From the NCBI GenBank assembly GCA_963758945.1, contig CAVWXY010000010.1, forward strand, positions 186,001 to 250,000: 64,000 nucleotides of DNA, given 5' to 3'. The stretch is from VAZQ01 sp963758945. GTDB lineage: Bacteria; Pseudomonadota; Alphaproteobacteria; Rhizobiales; Xanthobacteraceae. The position numbers were made by a program, and so were the translations under genes. Shown in pieces: positions 38,152 to 47,098 of this stretch (the first letter of the stretch is position 1; each line of letters opens with the position of its first letter). Below the pieces are notes generated by a model that saw nothing but the letters and a program-made list of their open reading frames with translations, did no database searches and was not told where the DNA came from.

Positions 38152-38608
38152 GACGGGGTCTCCTCGGCCGGATCGCTGCACGGTCACCAAGTCAAGGCGC
38201 TTTATATCCCAACCGCCGAACCTGCGATAGCGCCCACGCGGGTGCGCCCCGAGGCTCCGCCGGTGGCTGGCGAATCCCGGCTGCCGGCGTCGGGTCGGGA
38301 TGATCCGCGCACTCGTTTCGCGGACATGCCCGACTCGCCTGGACTCGGCGCGGCGCTGCCGCAGCCTTCCGGCCGGGAATTGGATTTGCTCCGCCATCTT
38401 CGCCTTGTCTGATCAGCGGTTGTGTGATGAATTTCACACAATCGCGTACCCGAGCGCCGTATCATGCTGATGCAGATTGGAGTTCTCGGGGGCCTTGGCC
38501 TCGTGCGAGCCTATTGGCGTTGTACTGGATTCAGCCCGACAGCAATGGCGGACAGGCCCTCCTGGCGATCATCGTCTTCACCGTGGTGAGCGGAGTCGGG
38601 AGGCTGCT
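38152..38608. other. Gene-poor stretch with an operator-like palindrome and a doubtful small membrane ORF
   Basis: Holds the TGTGTGA-N6-TCACACA palindrome described separately. A frame from 38424 to 38627 ends in a hydrophobic segment (ALLAIIVFTVVSGVGRLLW) and overlaps the next start codon. It might be a small membrane protein, but its first half is unconvincing. Confidence 0.35.
38421..38440 (+). promoter_or_regulatory. CRP/FNR-type operator candidate
   Basis: TGTGTGA-TGAATT-TCACACA is a perfect inverted repeat that contains the textbook TGTGA-N6-TCACA CRP half-sites. It lies about 170 bases upstream of the secreted proline-rich protein gene at 38609. Confidence 0.5.
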
Positions 38609-39679
38609 ATGGCCGACAAAATCTTGAGGCTGACGCACGCGGCGTTCGTCTGCACGATCGCCGCCGCGCCTTTCGCCTTGTCGCCGGGAGCGCAGGGGCA
38701 GGAGACCCATCGCCCGGGCTGCGTCATCCGCCACGACAACGGCCGGCCGTACCTTTTCTGCGACAAGGAAGACGAAGAGAAGCACCGGCAACCCGCCCCC
38801 GCGCCGACCGTGGCCCCGCCCGCGGCACGCGAAAGGATGGCGCCGCCGGCCGCGGCAGCCCCGGCCGCGCCAACCACGACCCCGGCGCCGCCAGCTGCGA
38901 CCCCGGCCGCGCCCACACCGGCCCCGGCTGCGCCGCCGAGGCCGCCGACGGACGCCGCACGCACCAACGGACCTGCCGGCGGCAGCGGCAGGCCGGCCGC
39001 GACGGGAACACGACCCGGCTATCGTTATCAACCCGGACCGGCCACCGCGGCTCCGTCGGCCGCCCCTCGGCCGGGCGCCAGGGTGCAAGCGGTGCGAGCG
39101 TTGATCGAGCCGGCGGAGATGCCTCCGCGCCAGCTCGCCGGGTACGGCATCGTGGCCTTCACCACACGACCGCTTCCGCACGACATCGAGCGCTATAAAT
39201 CGATCTGCGAAGCCTACAAGGCGACGCTGATGGCACAGGACGAGCTGCCGCCCGATACGCCGCTCTCCGAGCAGATGATCACCTACTGGCCGATCGCCAA
39301 GAAGAACACGCCCGAAGCGCAGCGCGCCGACTGCACGCACCTCGTCACCAACTACGCGCTGCGCCTCGGGCTCGATGCGATCCAGGATGCCGACAAGCAG
39401 AAGGAAGGATTGGCTAGTCGTCGCGGGCCGTTCCTGATCGCGTGGGCTCCCTCCGAAAGCCGCTTCAAACCCGACGCCGTGGTCCTGGTGATGGACCTGT
39501 CGGCGCTGGACGGTCAGCGCAGCTTCGCGGAAGTATTCCAGGACTGGCGGCAGAAGATCACCGACAATCCGGAGCTGTGGCAGCGCGGTGGTTTCGACAT
39601 CGAGTCCGTGCGCAGGATCATTCGCGACACGTTCGACCGCTACGGCGACGGGCTGCTCCGCCTCATCACCAAGTCATGA
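38609..39679 (+). CDS. Secreted protein with Pro/Ala-rich linker
   Basis: A 356-residue exported protein: MADKILRLTHAAFVCTIAAA signal, a short Cys segment (RPGCVIRHDNGRPYLFCDKE), a low-complexity Pro/Ala/Thr linker of about 90 residues (repeated APAAP/TPAPAAPP), then a folded C-terminal domain with CEAYKATLMAQDELPPDTPL, RADCTHLVTNYALRLGLDAI and FLIAWAPSESRFKPDAVVLV. GGGAGG precedes the start. The linker resembles those of envelope proteins that span peptidoglycan. The C-domain family was not recognised. Confidence 0.75.
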   Translation: MADKILRLTHAAFVCTIAAAPFALSPGAQGQETHRPGCVIRHDNGRPYLFCDKEDEEKHRQPAPAPTVAPPAARERMAPPAAAAPAAPTTTPAPPAATPAAPTPAPAAPPRPPTDAARTNGPAGGSGRPAATGTRPGYRYQPGPATAAPSAAPRPGARVQAVRALIEPAEMPPRQLAGYGIVAFTTRPLPHDIERYKSICEAYKATLMAQDELPPDTPLSEQMITYWPIAKKNTPEAQRADCTHLVTNYALRLGLDAIQDADKQKEGLASRRGPFLIAWAPSESRFKPDAVVLVMDLSALDGQRSFAEVFQDWRQKITDNPELWQRGGFDIESVRRIIRDTFDRYGDGLLRLITKS

Positions 39680-40061
39680 CAGCGGCTTCCGTCGCGCTGT
39701 TTCAAGGTCGAGACCGAATTTTGCCCCGACGCCGGCGATGTGACCTGCCGCCGGCGGTAGCGGCGGCCCCTGCTGCCGCAGGCGTACGACAGCCGCAGGA
39801 CCCGGTATTCGTCGGCCCACTTTCACTTTCATCTATGATGCCATATTCTTTATATAACAATCTGATGTGACATCATAAATCGTCTCATTGATTTGAGCGC
39901 CTGTGGCCCCGGCCGTTTGACCTGCCCGAGCCCTGGCCGTAGCCGCACGCGGCATCCCGGTTTGACAGGAAGGGTTGACATCCCCATCTTTCGCCGCGAC
40001 AACCGCGCGCCGACCGGGTCCCCTCACCGCCCCGGTTCCGTTCCTAACTTATTGGAGTTTC
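39680..40061. other. topA upstream region with A+T-rich patch
   Basis: From about 39815 to 39895 the sequence is strikingly A+T-rich for this genome and includes the 13-base palindrome TGATGTGACATCA (39863-39875). No coding frame is convincing. This is probably the topA promoter and control region. Confidence 0.45.
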
Positions 40062-42710
40062 ATGAATATCGTCGTCGTCGAGTTCCCGGCCAAGGCCAAG
40101 ACGATCAACAAATACCTTGGCTCCGGCTACGAGGTATTGGCCTCGTTCGGCCACGTGCGGGACCTTCCGGCCAAGGACGGCTCGGTCGACCCCGAACACG
40201 ATTTCCGCATGGTTTGGGAGATTGACGACAAGTCGCAGAAGCGCCTCAACGACATTGTCCGCGCGGTCAAGGGGGCGAGCAAGCTGATCCTGGCCACCGA
40301 CCCCGATCGCGAGGGCGAGGCCATCTCCTGGCATGTCCTCGAAGTACTCAAGGAGAAGAACGCCCTCAAACGGCAGGCGGTCGAGCGGGTGGTGTTCAAC
40401 GCCATCACCAAGCAGGCGGTGCTCGACGCGATGAAGCACCCGCGCGTCATCGATGGAGCCCTGGTCGACGCCTATCTCGCCCGCCGCGCGCTCGACTACC
40501 TGGTCGGCTTCACGCTCTCGCCGGTGCTGTGGCGCAAGCTTCCGGGCGCGCGCTCCGCCGGCCGCGTGCAATCGGTGGCGCTGAGGCTCGTTTGCGACCG
40601 CGAGTTGGAGATCGAAAAATTCGTCGCGCGCGAATATTGGTCGCTCGTTGCGACGCTTGCCACCCCGCGCGGCGAGGAATTCGAGGCACGGCTGGTCGGC
40701 GCCGACGGCCGCAAAGTCCAACGCCTCGACATCGGCTCGGGTGCCGAGGCCGCGGCGTTCAAGCAGGCGCTGGAAAACGCCGCCTTCGCCGTGGCAAATG
40801 TCGAGGCGAAGCCGGCCCGGCGCAATCCGCCGCCGCCGTTCACCACGTCGACGCTGCAGCAGGAGGCGAGTCGCAAGCTCGGCTTCGCGCCCGCCCATAC
40901 CATGCGCGTCGCCCAGCGCCTCTACGAAGGCGTCGACATCGAAGGCGAGACGATCGGCCTCATCACTTATATGCGCACCGACGGCGTCGACATCGCCGAG
41001 GAAGCCCTCGCAGCCGCCCGCCGCCTCATCGGCACCGAGTACGGCGCGCGCTACCTGCCGGACACACCGCGCCGGTACCAGACCAAGGCCAAAAATGCCC
41101 AGGAAGCGCATGAGGCGATCCGGCCGACCGATGTGGCGCGCCGCCCGAAGGACACCAAACGGTTCCTCGATGCCGATCAGGCCAGGCTCTACGAGTTGAT
41201 TTGGCTGCGTACCATGGCGTGCCAGATGGAATCGGCCGAGCTCGAGCGCACCACCGCCGACATTACCGCGGCGGCCGGAGGCCGCGTCATCGACCTGCGC
41301 GCGACCGGCACGGTGGTGAAGTTCGACGGTTTCCTCACGCTCTACCAGGAGGGCGAGGACGACGTCGCCGACGACGAGGACGGTCGCCGCCTGCCGGAGA
41401 TGAGCGCGGGCGAAAGCCTCGCCAAGCGCCGGATCGACGCCACCCAGCACTTCACCGAACCGCCGCCGCGCTACTCGGAAGCCTCGCTGGTCAAGCGCAT
41501 GGAGGAGCTCGGGATCGGCCGGCCCTCGACCTATGCCTCGATCCTGCAGGTGCTCAAGGATCGCGGCTATGTGCGCATCGACAAGCGGCGGCTCGTTCCC
41601 GAGGACAAGGGGCGGGTGCTGACCGCCTTTCTCGAGAGCTTCTTCGCCCGCTATGTCGAATACGGCTTCACCGCCGACCTCGAGGAGCAGCTCGACCGCA
41701 TCTCCAACAACGAGATCGCCTGGCGCGACCTGTTGCGCGACTTCTGGCGCGAATTCACCATCGCGGTCGGCGACATCAAGGAGCTGCGCGTGGCGCAAGT
41801 CATCGACGCGCTCGACGAGATGCTGGCGCCGCATCTGTTCCCGCCGCGCGCGGACGGCAGCGACCCGCGCAAGTGCCCGAATTGCGAGACCGGCTGGCTC
41901 TCGCTCAAGCTCGGCAAGTTCGGCGGGTTCATCGGCTGCACCAATTATCCGGAATGCCGCTACACCCGCCAGTTCGCCCCCGGCAACGGTGCCAACGGCG
42001 GCAGCGACGGCATCAAGAAGCTCGGCGAGGATCCGCAAACCGGGCTCGAGGTGACGCTGCGCTCGGGTCGGTTCGGGCCCTATCTGCAGCTCGGCGAAGC
42101 CGTCGACGGCGAAAAACCGAAGCGCGCCGGCCTGCCGAAAGGGCTGTCTCCCGACGACCTCGATCTCGAGCGCGCGCTCGGACTCCTTTCGCTGCCGCGC
42201 GAGGTCGGCAAGCATCCCGACGACGGCGAGCCGATCATCACCGGCATCGGCCGCTTCGGACCCTATGTCCAGCACGGCAAGACCTACGCCAATCTCACCG
42301 CCGGCGAGGACGTACTCAGCATTGGGCTCAACCGCGCGGTGACGCTGATCGCGGAGAAACGCGCCAAGGGGCCGCGTAAAGGCCGCTTCGGATCGGATCC
42401 CGGACGTGCCCTCGGCGATCATCCAGACAAGGGCGGCCCCGTCGTCGCGAAGAGCGGACGCTACGGGCCCTATGTGAGCCACGACGGCGTCAACGCCACG
42501 CTGCCCTCCGACATGACCCCGGACACGATCACGCTCGAACAGGCCGTCGGTCTCATCGAGGCAAGGCAGGCGCGCGGCCCGGGCAAGCGGCCCGCCGCGG
42601 GGCCGCGCAGCACCGCGCGGAAGGCTCCGGCAAAGGCGAAGGCGGCCGCCACGCCGAAATCGCCGGCGAGCGCGCAGGAGAAGCCGGCGCGCAAGAGCAG
42701 GAGTCGGTAG
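40062..42710 (+). CDS. topA: DNA topoisomerase I
   Basis: An 882-residue type IA topoisomerase. TOPRIM: MNIVVVEFPAKAKTINKYLG and KLILATDPDREGEAISWHVL. Active-site region: GLITYMRTDGVDIAEEAL with the catalytic Tyr. One four-cysteine zinc module is present (CPNCETGWLSLKLGKFGGFI...GCTNYPECRY), then three GRFGPY(V/L)-type C-terminal repeats and a Lys/Ala-rich tail. The otherwise near-invariant E-S-P-A-K-A-K motif reads E-F-P-A-K-A-K, a Ser to Phe change at residue 8. GGAG lies 4 bases before the ATG. It relaxes negative supercoils, opposing the gyrase encoded by gyrA at the left of the window. Confidence 0.97.
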   Translation: MNIVVVEFPAKAKTINKYLGSGYEVLASFGHVRDLPAKDGSVDPEHDFRMVWEIDDKSQKRLNDIVRAVKGASKLILATDPDREGEAISWHVLEVLKEKNALKRQAVERVVFNAITKQAVLDAMKHPRVIDGALVDAYLARRALDYLVGFTLSPVLWRKLPGARSAGRVQSVALRLVCDRELEIEKFVAREYWSLVATLATPRGEEFEARLVGADGRKVQRLDIGSGAEAAAFKQALENAAFAVANVEAKPARRNPPPPFTTSTLQQEASRKLGFAPAHTMRVAQRLYEGVDIEGETIGLITYMRTDGVDIAEEALAAARRLIGTEYGARYLPDTPRRYQTKAKNAQEAHEAIRPTDVARRPKDTKRFLDADQARLYELIWLRTMACQMESAELERTTADITAAAGGRVIDLRATGTVVKFDGFLTLYQEGEDDVADDEDGRRLPEMSAGESLAKRRIDATQHFTEPPPRYSEASLVKRMEELGIGRPSTYASILQVLKDRGYVRIDKRRLVPEDKGRVLTAFLESFFARYVEYGFTADLEEQLDRISNNEIAWRDLLRDFWREFTIAVGDIKELRVAQVIDALDEMLAPHLFPPRADGSDPRKCPNCETGWLSLKLGKFGGFIGCTNYPECRYTRQFAPGNGANGGSDGIKKLGEDPQTGLEVTLRSGRFGPYLQLGEAVDGEKPKRAGLPKGLSPDDLDLERALGLLSLPREVGKHPDDGEPIITGIGRFGPYVQHGKTYANLTAGEDVLSIGLNRAVTLIAEKRAKGPRKGRFGSDPGRALGDHPDKGGPVVAKSGRYGPYVSHDGVNATLPSDMTPDTITLEQAVGLIEARQARGPGKRPAAGPRSTARKAPAKAKAAATPKSPASAQEKPARKSRSR

Positions 42711-42847
42711 GTCACGCTAAAATCCAGTTCCCGATCCGGCATTGCATTGCTGCCGTCCTCCCCGCGAAGGTGGGGGCCCGTATCCCGGAGGTCACGGCGT
42801 ATGGCACGATGGGTCCCCGTTTTCACGGGGACGACCGTTCCCTGACG

Positions 42848-45109
42848 ATGAAACCTCCTCGCACCAAACCTTCCCTTCCGTCCAAGGACGACATCCTCGC
42901 CTTCATCGGCGACAATCCCGGCAAGATCGGCACCCGCGAGATCGCGCGCGCGTTCGGCATGAAAAATGCCGACCGCGCCCAGCTCAAGCGCATGCTGCGC
43001 GAGCTTGCCGACGAAGGCCGCGTCGCGCGACGCGGCAAGAAGCTGCATCGTCCCGGGACCTTGCCGCACGTCGTGCTGAGCGACATCACCGCGCGCGATG
43101 CCGACGGCGAGCTGATCGCGCTCCCCACCGAATGGGACGAGGCCGAGCACGGCCCTGCACCGAAGATCCGCGTGCACGTCCCGCGGCACGCGCGGCCGAG
43201 CGAAGTCGCCGGCGTCGGGGATCGCGCGCTACTCCGGGTCGAGGAGAGCGGCGACAAGGGAGATCCGATCCGCCACAGCGGGCGCGTCATCAAGCTCATC
43301 GACCGCGCCCGCCAACGCGTGCTCGGCATTTTCCGCGCCGGCCCCGACGGCGGCGGTCGGGTCACGCCGATCGACAAGAAGCAGAGCGGCCGGGAGCTCG
43401 CGATCCCGTCCGGCGCCGGCGCGGATGCGCGCGACGGCGACCTGGTCGCGGTCGAGGTGGCGGGTCGCCGCGGCGGCTATGGGCTCGCCAGCGCGCGGGT
43501 CACCGAGCGGCTGGGATCGCTGAAGAGCGAGCGTGCGGTCAGCCTGATCGCGATCCACGCCCACGGCATCCCGCACGTCTTTCCGCCCGCGGCGCTCGCC
43601 GAGGCGCAGGCGGCCAAGCCCGCGACGCGCGCCGGCCGCGAGGATTGGCGCGCGCTGCCGCTGGTTACCATCGATCCGGCCGACGCCAAGGATCACGACG
43701 ACGCCGTGCACGCGGCGCGCGACAGCGATCCCAACAACGCCGGCGGGTTCGTGATCACCGTCGCCATCGCCGACGTCGGCCACTATGTGCGGCCCGGCTC
43801 CGGGCTCGATCGCGAGGCGCTCATCCGCGGCAATTCGGTCTATTTCCCCGACCGGGTGGTACCGATGCTGCCGGAACGGATTTCCAACGACCTCTGCTCG
43901 CTGCGGCCGGGCGAGGACCGCGCCGCGCTCGCCGTGCGTCTGGTCATCGGCCCCGACGGCCGCAAGCGCTCCCATAGCTTCCATCGCGTGCTCATGCGCT
44001 CGGCCGCCAAGCTCAATTACATGCAGGCGCAGGCCGCGGTCGACGGCTGGCCCGACGACACGACCGGTCCATTGCTCGCCGCAGTGCTCGAACCGCTCTA
44101 TTCCGCCTATCGCGCGGTGAAGCGCGCCCGCGACGAGCGGGCGCCGCTCGATCTCGACCTGCCGGAGCGCAAGATCGTGCTCACCGCCCACAACACCGTC
44201 GACCGCGTGATGACGCCGGAGCGTCTCGATTCGCACCGGCTGATCGAAGAATGCATGATCCTCGCCAATGTGGCGGCGGCGGAGACGCTGGAGCGCGCGC
44301 GCGTGCCGCTGATCTACCGCGTGCACGACGAGCCCGACCCCGAGCGGGTGAGCGCGCTGCGCGAGTTCCTCAAGACCCTCGACATCTCGCTGCCGAAGGC
44401 GGGGGCGCTGCGCGCCGCCCAGTTCAACCGCATCCTCGCGCGGGTGAAAGGACGCGACGTCGAAAAGCTCGTCAACGAGGTCGTGCTGCGAACCCAGGCG
44501 CAGGCCGAATATGCCGCAGAGAACTACGGGCATTTCGGCCTCAACCTGCGCCGTTATGCGCATTTCACCTCGCCAATCCGCCGCTACGCCGATCTCGTCG
44601 TCCACCGCGGGCTCGTCCGCGCCCTGCGGCTCGGCGACGGCGCCCTGCCCGAGCACCAGGACGCCGCCGCGCTGAGCGAGATCGGGGCCCAGATCTCGGC
44701 CGCCGAGCGCCGCGCCATGAAAGCCGAGCGCGAGACCTTCGACCGCCTGCTCGCGCATTTCCTCGCCGACCGCATCGGCGCAACTTTCGAGGGACACATT
44801 TCGGGCGCCACCCGCGCCGGTCTGTTCGTCAAGCTCGATGACACCGGCGCTGATGGGTTCATCCCCGCACGCACAATCGGCAGCGAGTATTTCCGCTATC
44901 ACGAGGACCGCCATGCCCTGGTCGGCGATCGCAGCGGCCTGGTGCACCGGCTTGGCGACCGCGTCACGGTGCGCCTGGTCGAAGCCGCGCCGCTCGCGGG
45001 CGCGCTGCGATTCGAACTTCTCCCCGAGGGCCGCTATAACGGCGGCCCAAGCAGGATCAAGCGCGAGGGCGGGGCCCGCAAGCGTCCCGCGCCGCGAGGG
45101 CGGCGCTAG
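42848..45109 (+). CDS. rnr: Ribonuclease R
   Basis: A 753-residue RNase II/R family exonuclease. It has an N-terminal helix-turn-helix-like domain (KDDILAFIGDNPGKIGTREI), cold-shock domains, the RNB catalytic motif DPADAKDHDDAVHAARDSDP starting at residue 276, GHFGLNLRRYAHFTSPIRRY with the second catalytic region and VVHRGLVRAL, and a C-terminal S1 domain ending in a basic RKRPAPRGRR tail. It degrades structured RNA processively from the 3' end. The TAG stop at 45107-45109 is formed by the CTAG that begins the adjacent hairpin repeat, so an insertion at that CTAG may define the end of the gene. Confidence 0.96.
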   Translation: MKPPRTKPSLPSKDDILAFIGDNPGKIGTREIARAFGMKNADRAQLKRMLRELADEGRVARRGKKLHRPGTLPHVVLSDITARDADGELIALPTEWDEAEHGPAPKIRVHVPRHARPSEVAGVGDRALLRVEESGDKGDPIRHSGRVIKLIDRARQRVLGIFRAGPDGGGRVTPIDKKQSGRELAIPSGAGADARDGDLVAVEVAGRRGGYGLASARVTERLGSLKSERAVSLIAIHAHGIPHVFPPAALAEAQAAKPATRAGREDWRALPLVTIDPADAKDHDDAVHAARDSDPNNAGGFVITVAIADVGHYVRPGSGLDREALIRGNSVYFPDRVVPMLPERISNDLCSLRPGEDRAALAVRLVIGPDGRKRSHSFHRVLMRSAAKLNYMQAQAAVDGWPDDTTGPLLAAVLEPLYSAYRAVKRARDERAPLDLDLPERKIVLTAHNTVDRVMTPERLDSHRLIEECMILANVAAAETLERARVPLIYRVHDEPDPERVSALREFLKTLDISLPKAGALRAAQFNRILARVKGRDVEKLVNEVVLRTQAQAEYAAENYGHFGLNLRRYAHFTSPIRRYADLVVHRGLVRALRLGDGALPEHQDAAALSEIGAQISAAERRAMKAERETFDRLLAHFLADRIGATFEGHISGATRAGLFVKLDDTGADGFIPARTIGSEYFRYHEDRHALVGDRSGLVHRLGDRVTVRLVEAAPLAGALRFELLPEGRYNGGPSRIKREGGARKRPAPRGRR

Positions 45110-45180
45110 TGCGGTGGATTTGAAGTTCCTATCATTGTGGCCGCAAGCTCGCATAGGAACTTCAAATCCAAAACCGCACA
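45106..45180. repeat. CTAG-bounded hairpin abutting rnr
   Basis: Outer arms GTGCGGT and ACCGCAC, inner arms GGATTTGAAGTTCCTAT and ATAGGAACTTCAAATCC perfectly paired, AAA bulge on the right, loop with GGCCGCAAGC. The right-hand CTAG is lost at the IS5 junction. Confidence 0.88.
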
Positions 45181-45190
45181 GGGCCTGTCC

Positions 45191-45414
45191 TCAGTTGAGG
45201 AGAATGATAGCCGAGGCAAGCTGGACGCCGGCGAGGAAATTTCTGGCGAGTTTGTCATAGCGCGTGGCAATAGCGCGAAAGTGCTCGAGTTTGTTGAAGA
45301 AGCGCTCGACGAGATTGCGCTCGCAGTAGAGGGCAAAATCGCAGGGCCGTGGTTTCTTGCGGCGGGGATGTGAAGGAATCACCGGGGTGATTTGCCGCTC
45401 GGCAAGAGCCTCGA
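45191..45414 (-). pseudogene. C-terminal fragment of IS5-family transposase
   Basis: Encodes VIPSHPRRKKPRPCDFALYC and ERNLVERFFNKLEHFRAI to the same stop as the intact copy, differing by one K-to-E change seen. It lacks the start and the first two catalytic residues, so it cannot act. Confidence 0.88.
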
Positions 45415-45419
45415 TGGAC

Positions 45420-46517
45420 CTACCCCGATTTCGTGGACAGTTGACGTCTTGGGATCAGGCTACAGTGTCTGCCGTCAAAGGTGTCCTCCTTTTTCTGCCT
45501 TTTCTGCTCATCCTTTTGTTCGGCCCCTGCGGAGCTCATCCTTCCGTCCCGGCCCGCACATTCGACCCGCCGTCGCGCGCAGGGGCGGTCAAGGTCGCGC
45601 ACTTTGCGCGCGCGCGAGGGCTTGACCTTGACGGCCCCGAGCACGGCGGCAGGATGGAGTGAGCCGGGGGAAACCGCAGGCTCCCAGTGCCGCCGCTCGA
45701 ACTCGACGGGTGACAGATACTCGAGCGACGAATGCCGCCGGCGCGGATTGTAGAAGCCTTCGATGAACTCGAAGACGGCATTGCGTGCCTCGGCTTGCGT
45801 CTTGAACCGGCTGCGAGCCAGTAACTCGCATTCCAGCGTGGCGAAGAAGCTCTCCGCCATCGCATTGTCGTAGGCGTCGCCCACACTCCCCATCGAAGGC
45901 CGCACACCCGCCTCGCGGCAGCGGTTGCCGAACTCAATGGACGTGTACTGCGCGCCTTGATCGGAGTGATGAATGACGCCGCGCGGACGACGCATGGCCA
46001 GCGCCATGCTCAACGCATCGAGCACGACCGTGGTGTGCAACGTCGTCGCCATCGACCAGCCGACGATCCGGCGGCTGAACACATCGAGGACGACCGCCAG
46101 GTACAGGAAGCCCGCCCATGTCGGAATGTAGGTGATATCAGCCACCCAAAGCACATTCGGCGCATCCGCCGTGAACCTGCGCTCGACCAGATCGGGCGCT
46201 TGGCGGGCTCCATCACGCACCGTTGTGATCGCAAACCTGCGACGGCTGATACCAGCAACACCCGCCTCGCGCATGAGCCGCGCGACACGGTTCTTGCCGA
46301 CCTGCACGCCGTTCGCCGCAAGCTCAGCGTGCACCCGCGGCGCGCCATAGGTTCCGCGCGATACCGCGTGGATCGTGCGTACCGTCTCGGTCAACGCAGT
46401 ATTCGAACGCGCCCGTTGGGAGGGCGATCGCGTTCTCCACGCATAGTACCCGCTGCACGAGATGCCCAGCACTCGGCACATGGTGGCAATCGGAAACTCG
46501 GCCTGGTGCGCGCTCAC
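45420..46517 (-). CDS. IS3-family transposase OrfB (integrase core)
   Basis: A 365-residue rve-fold transposase. The catalytic triad is seen in NVLWVADITYIPTWAGFLYL, GVIHHSDQGAQYTSIEFGNR and YDNAMAESFFATLECELL. The usual end SLEYLSPVEFERRHWE is followed by about 85 extra residues that read to a stop inside the terminal inverted repeat. The GTG start overlaps the orfA stop (GTGA); many IS3 elements also make an OrfAB fusion by -1 frameshifting. Confidence 0.93.
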   Translation of the reverse strand: MSAHQAEFPIATMCRVLGISCSGYYAWRTRSPSQRARSNTALTETVRTIHAVSRGTYGAPRVHAELAANGVQVGKNRVARLMREAGVAGISRRRFAITTVRDGARQAPDLVERRFTADAPNVLWVADITYIPTWAGFLYLAVVLDVFSRRIVGWSMATTLHTTVVLDALSMALAMRRPRGVIHHSDQGAQYTSIEFGNRCREAGVRPSMGSVGDAYDNAMAESFFATLECELLARSRFKTQAEARNAVFEFIEGFYNPRRRHSSLEYLSPVEFERRHWEPAVSPGSLHPAAVLGAVKVKPSRARKVRDLDRPCARRRVECAGRDGRMSSAGAEQKDEQKRQKKEDTFDGRHCSLIPRRQLSTKSG

Positions 46518-46828
46518 GAATCTGAACCCTTCGGCGGGATCACATCCGTCTCCCGAGCGAACCAGGCCGCGGCTTTTGAGAGGATGTCGCGCTCCAGCCT
46601 GAGCTGCTTCACCTCGCGCCGAAGACGGTTGATCTCGTCGCGTTCTGCCGTCGTCACACCGTCATCCCGGCGGCCCGCATCCCGCTCGGCTTGCGCCACC
46701 CAGTTCCGGATCGCCTGCGCCGTCGGCTCAAACTCCTTCGACAGGCTCTCCGGACTTCGCCCGGACCGAACCAGCTCAATCATCTGACGCCGAAACTCAG
46801 GCGTGTAAGGTGCGTTCTTTCTTGCCAT
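46514..46828 (-). CDS. IS3-family transposase OrfA
   Basis: A 104-residue helix-turn-helix protein beginning MARKNAPYTPEFRRQMIELV, with EPTAQAIRNWVAQAERDAG as recognition region and a leucine-zipper-like DEINRLRREVKQLRLERDIL, the standard OrfA layout. It binds the element ends. The longer frame upstream to 46864 is not conserved. Confidence 0.92.
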   Translation of the reverse strand: MARKNAPYTPEFRRQMIELVRSGRSPESLSKEFEPTAQAIRNWVAQAERDAGRRDDGVTTAERDEINRLRREVKQLRLERDILSKAAAWFARETDVIPPKGSDS

Positions 46829-46919
46829 CGTGGACTCCTGCAACACAAATGCTCGGGTGTCCACGAAACCGGGGGAACTTCAATCACTGATTTGGGAATC
46901 CCCCAACTGAAGACAGGCC

Positions 46920-46998
46920 CTAGTGTGGCGGTTCAGAAGTCCGCATCATTCTCGCGGCGAGTTCCGAAATGCGGACTTCTGAACCAAAGCCACACTAG
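46920..46998. repeat. CTAG-bounded hairpin, cluster 2, copy 1
   Basis: Outer arms CTAGTGTGGC and GCCACACTAG, inner arms GGTTCAGAAGTCCGCAT and ATGCGGACTTCTGAACC, AAA bulge on the right, loop with TCGCGGCGAG. It begins exactly at the end of the IS5 remnant and is nearly the reverse complement of the copy at 6907. Confidence 0.92.
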
Positions 46999-47010
46999 AT
47001 CAATAAGTTG

Positions 47011-47085
47011 CTAGTGTCCCTCGATTCCGAAGTTCGCAAACGAGGGTGCCGCTTAACGATGCGAACTTCGGAATCGGGACACTAG
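47011..47085. repeat. CTAG-bounded hairpin, cluster 2, copy 2
   Basis: Outer arms CTAGTGTCCC and GGGACACTAG, inner arms GATTCCGAAGTTCGC and GCGAACTTCGGAATC, TC bulge on the left, loop with GTGCCGC. The linker ATCAATAAGTTG precedes it. Confidence 0.92.
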
Positions 47086-47098
47086 AATTATAAAGTTG

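Larger units (their letters stand above)
45415..46882 (-). mobile_element. IS3-family insertion sequence
   Basis: A 1,468-bp element with ends TGGACCTACCCCGATTTCGT and TGAAGTTCCCCCGGTTTCGT (second read on the minus strand), which pair over GTTTCGTGGACA-like sequence and begin with TG as in IS3. It carries orfA and orfB. No target duplication is visible, and the flanking IS5 sequence has lost its middle, which suggests a deletion after or during insertion. Confidence 0.85.
45181..46920 (-). mobile_element. Second IS5-family copy, interior replaced by an IS3 element
   Basis: Both ends match the complete copy: 45181-45414 equals the last 234 bases and 46883-46920 the first 38 bases, in inverted orientation. 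About 570 internal bases are missing and an IS3-family element sits in their place. The outer ends abut hairpins on both sides. Confidence 0.88.

Noticed and set aside
40044..42482. 812-codon minus-strand frame opposite topA
   Set aside because: Antisense of a clear topA gene, with no domain-like sequence.
43229..45154. 641-codon minus-strand frame opposite rnr
   Set aside because: Antisense shadow of rnr.
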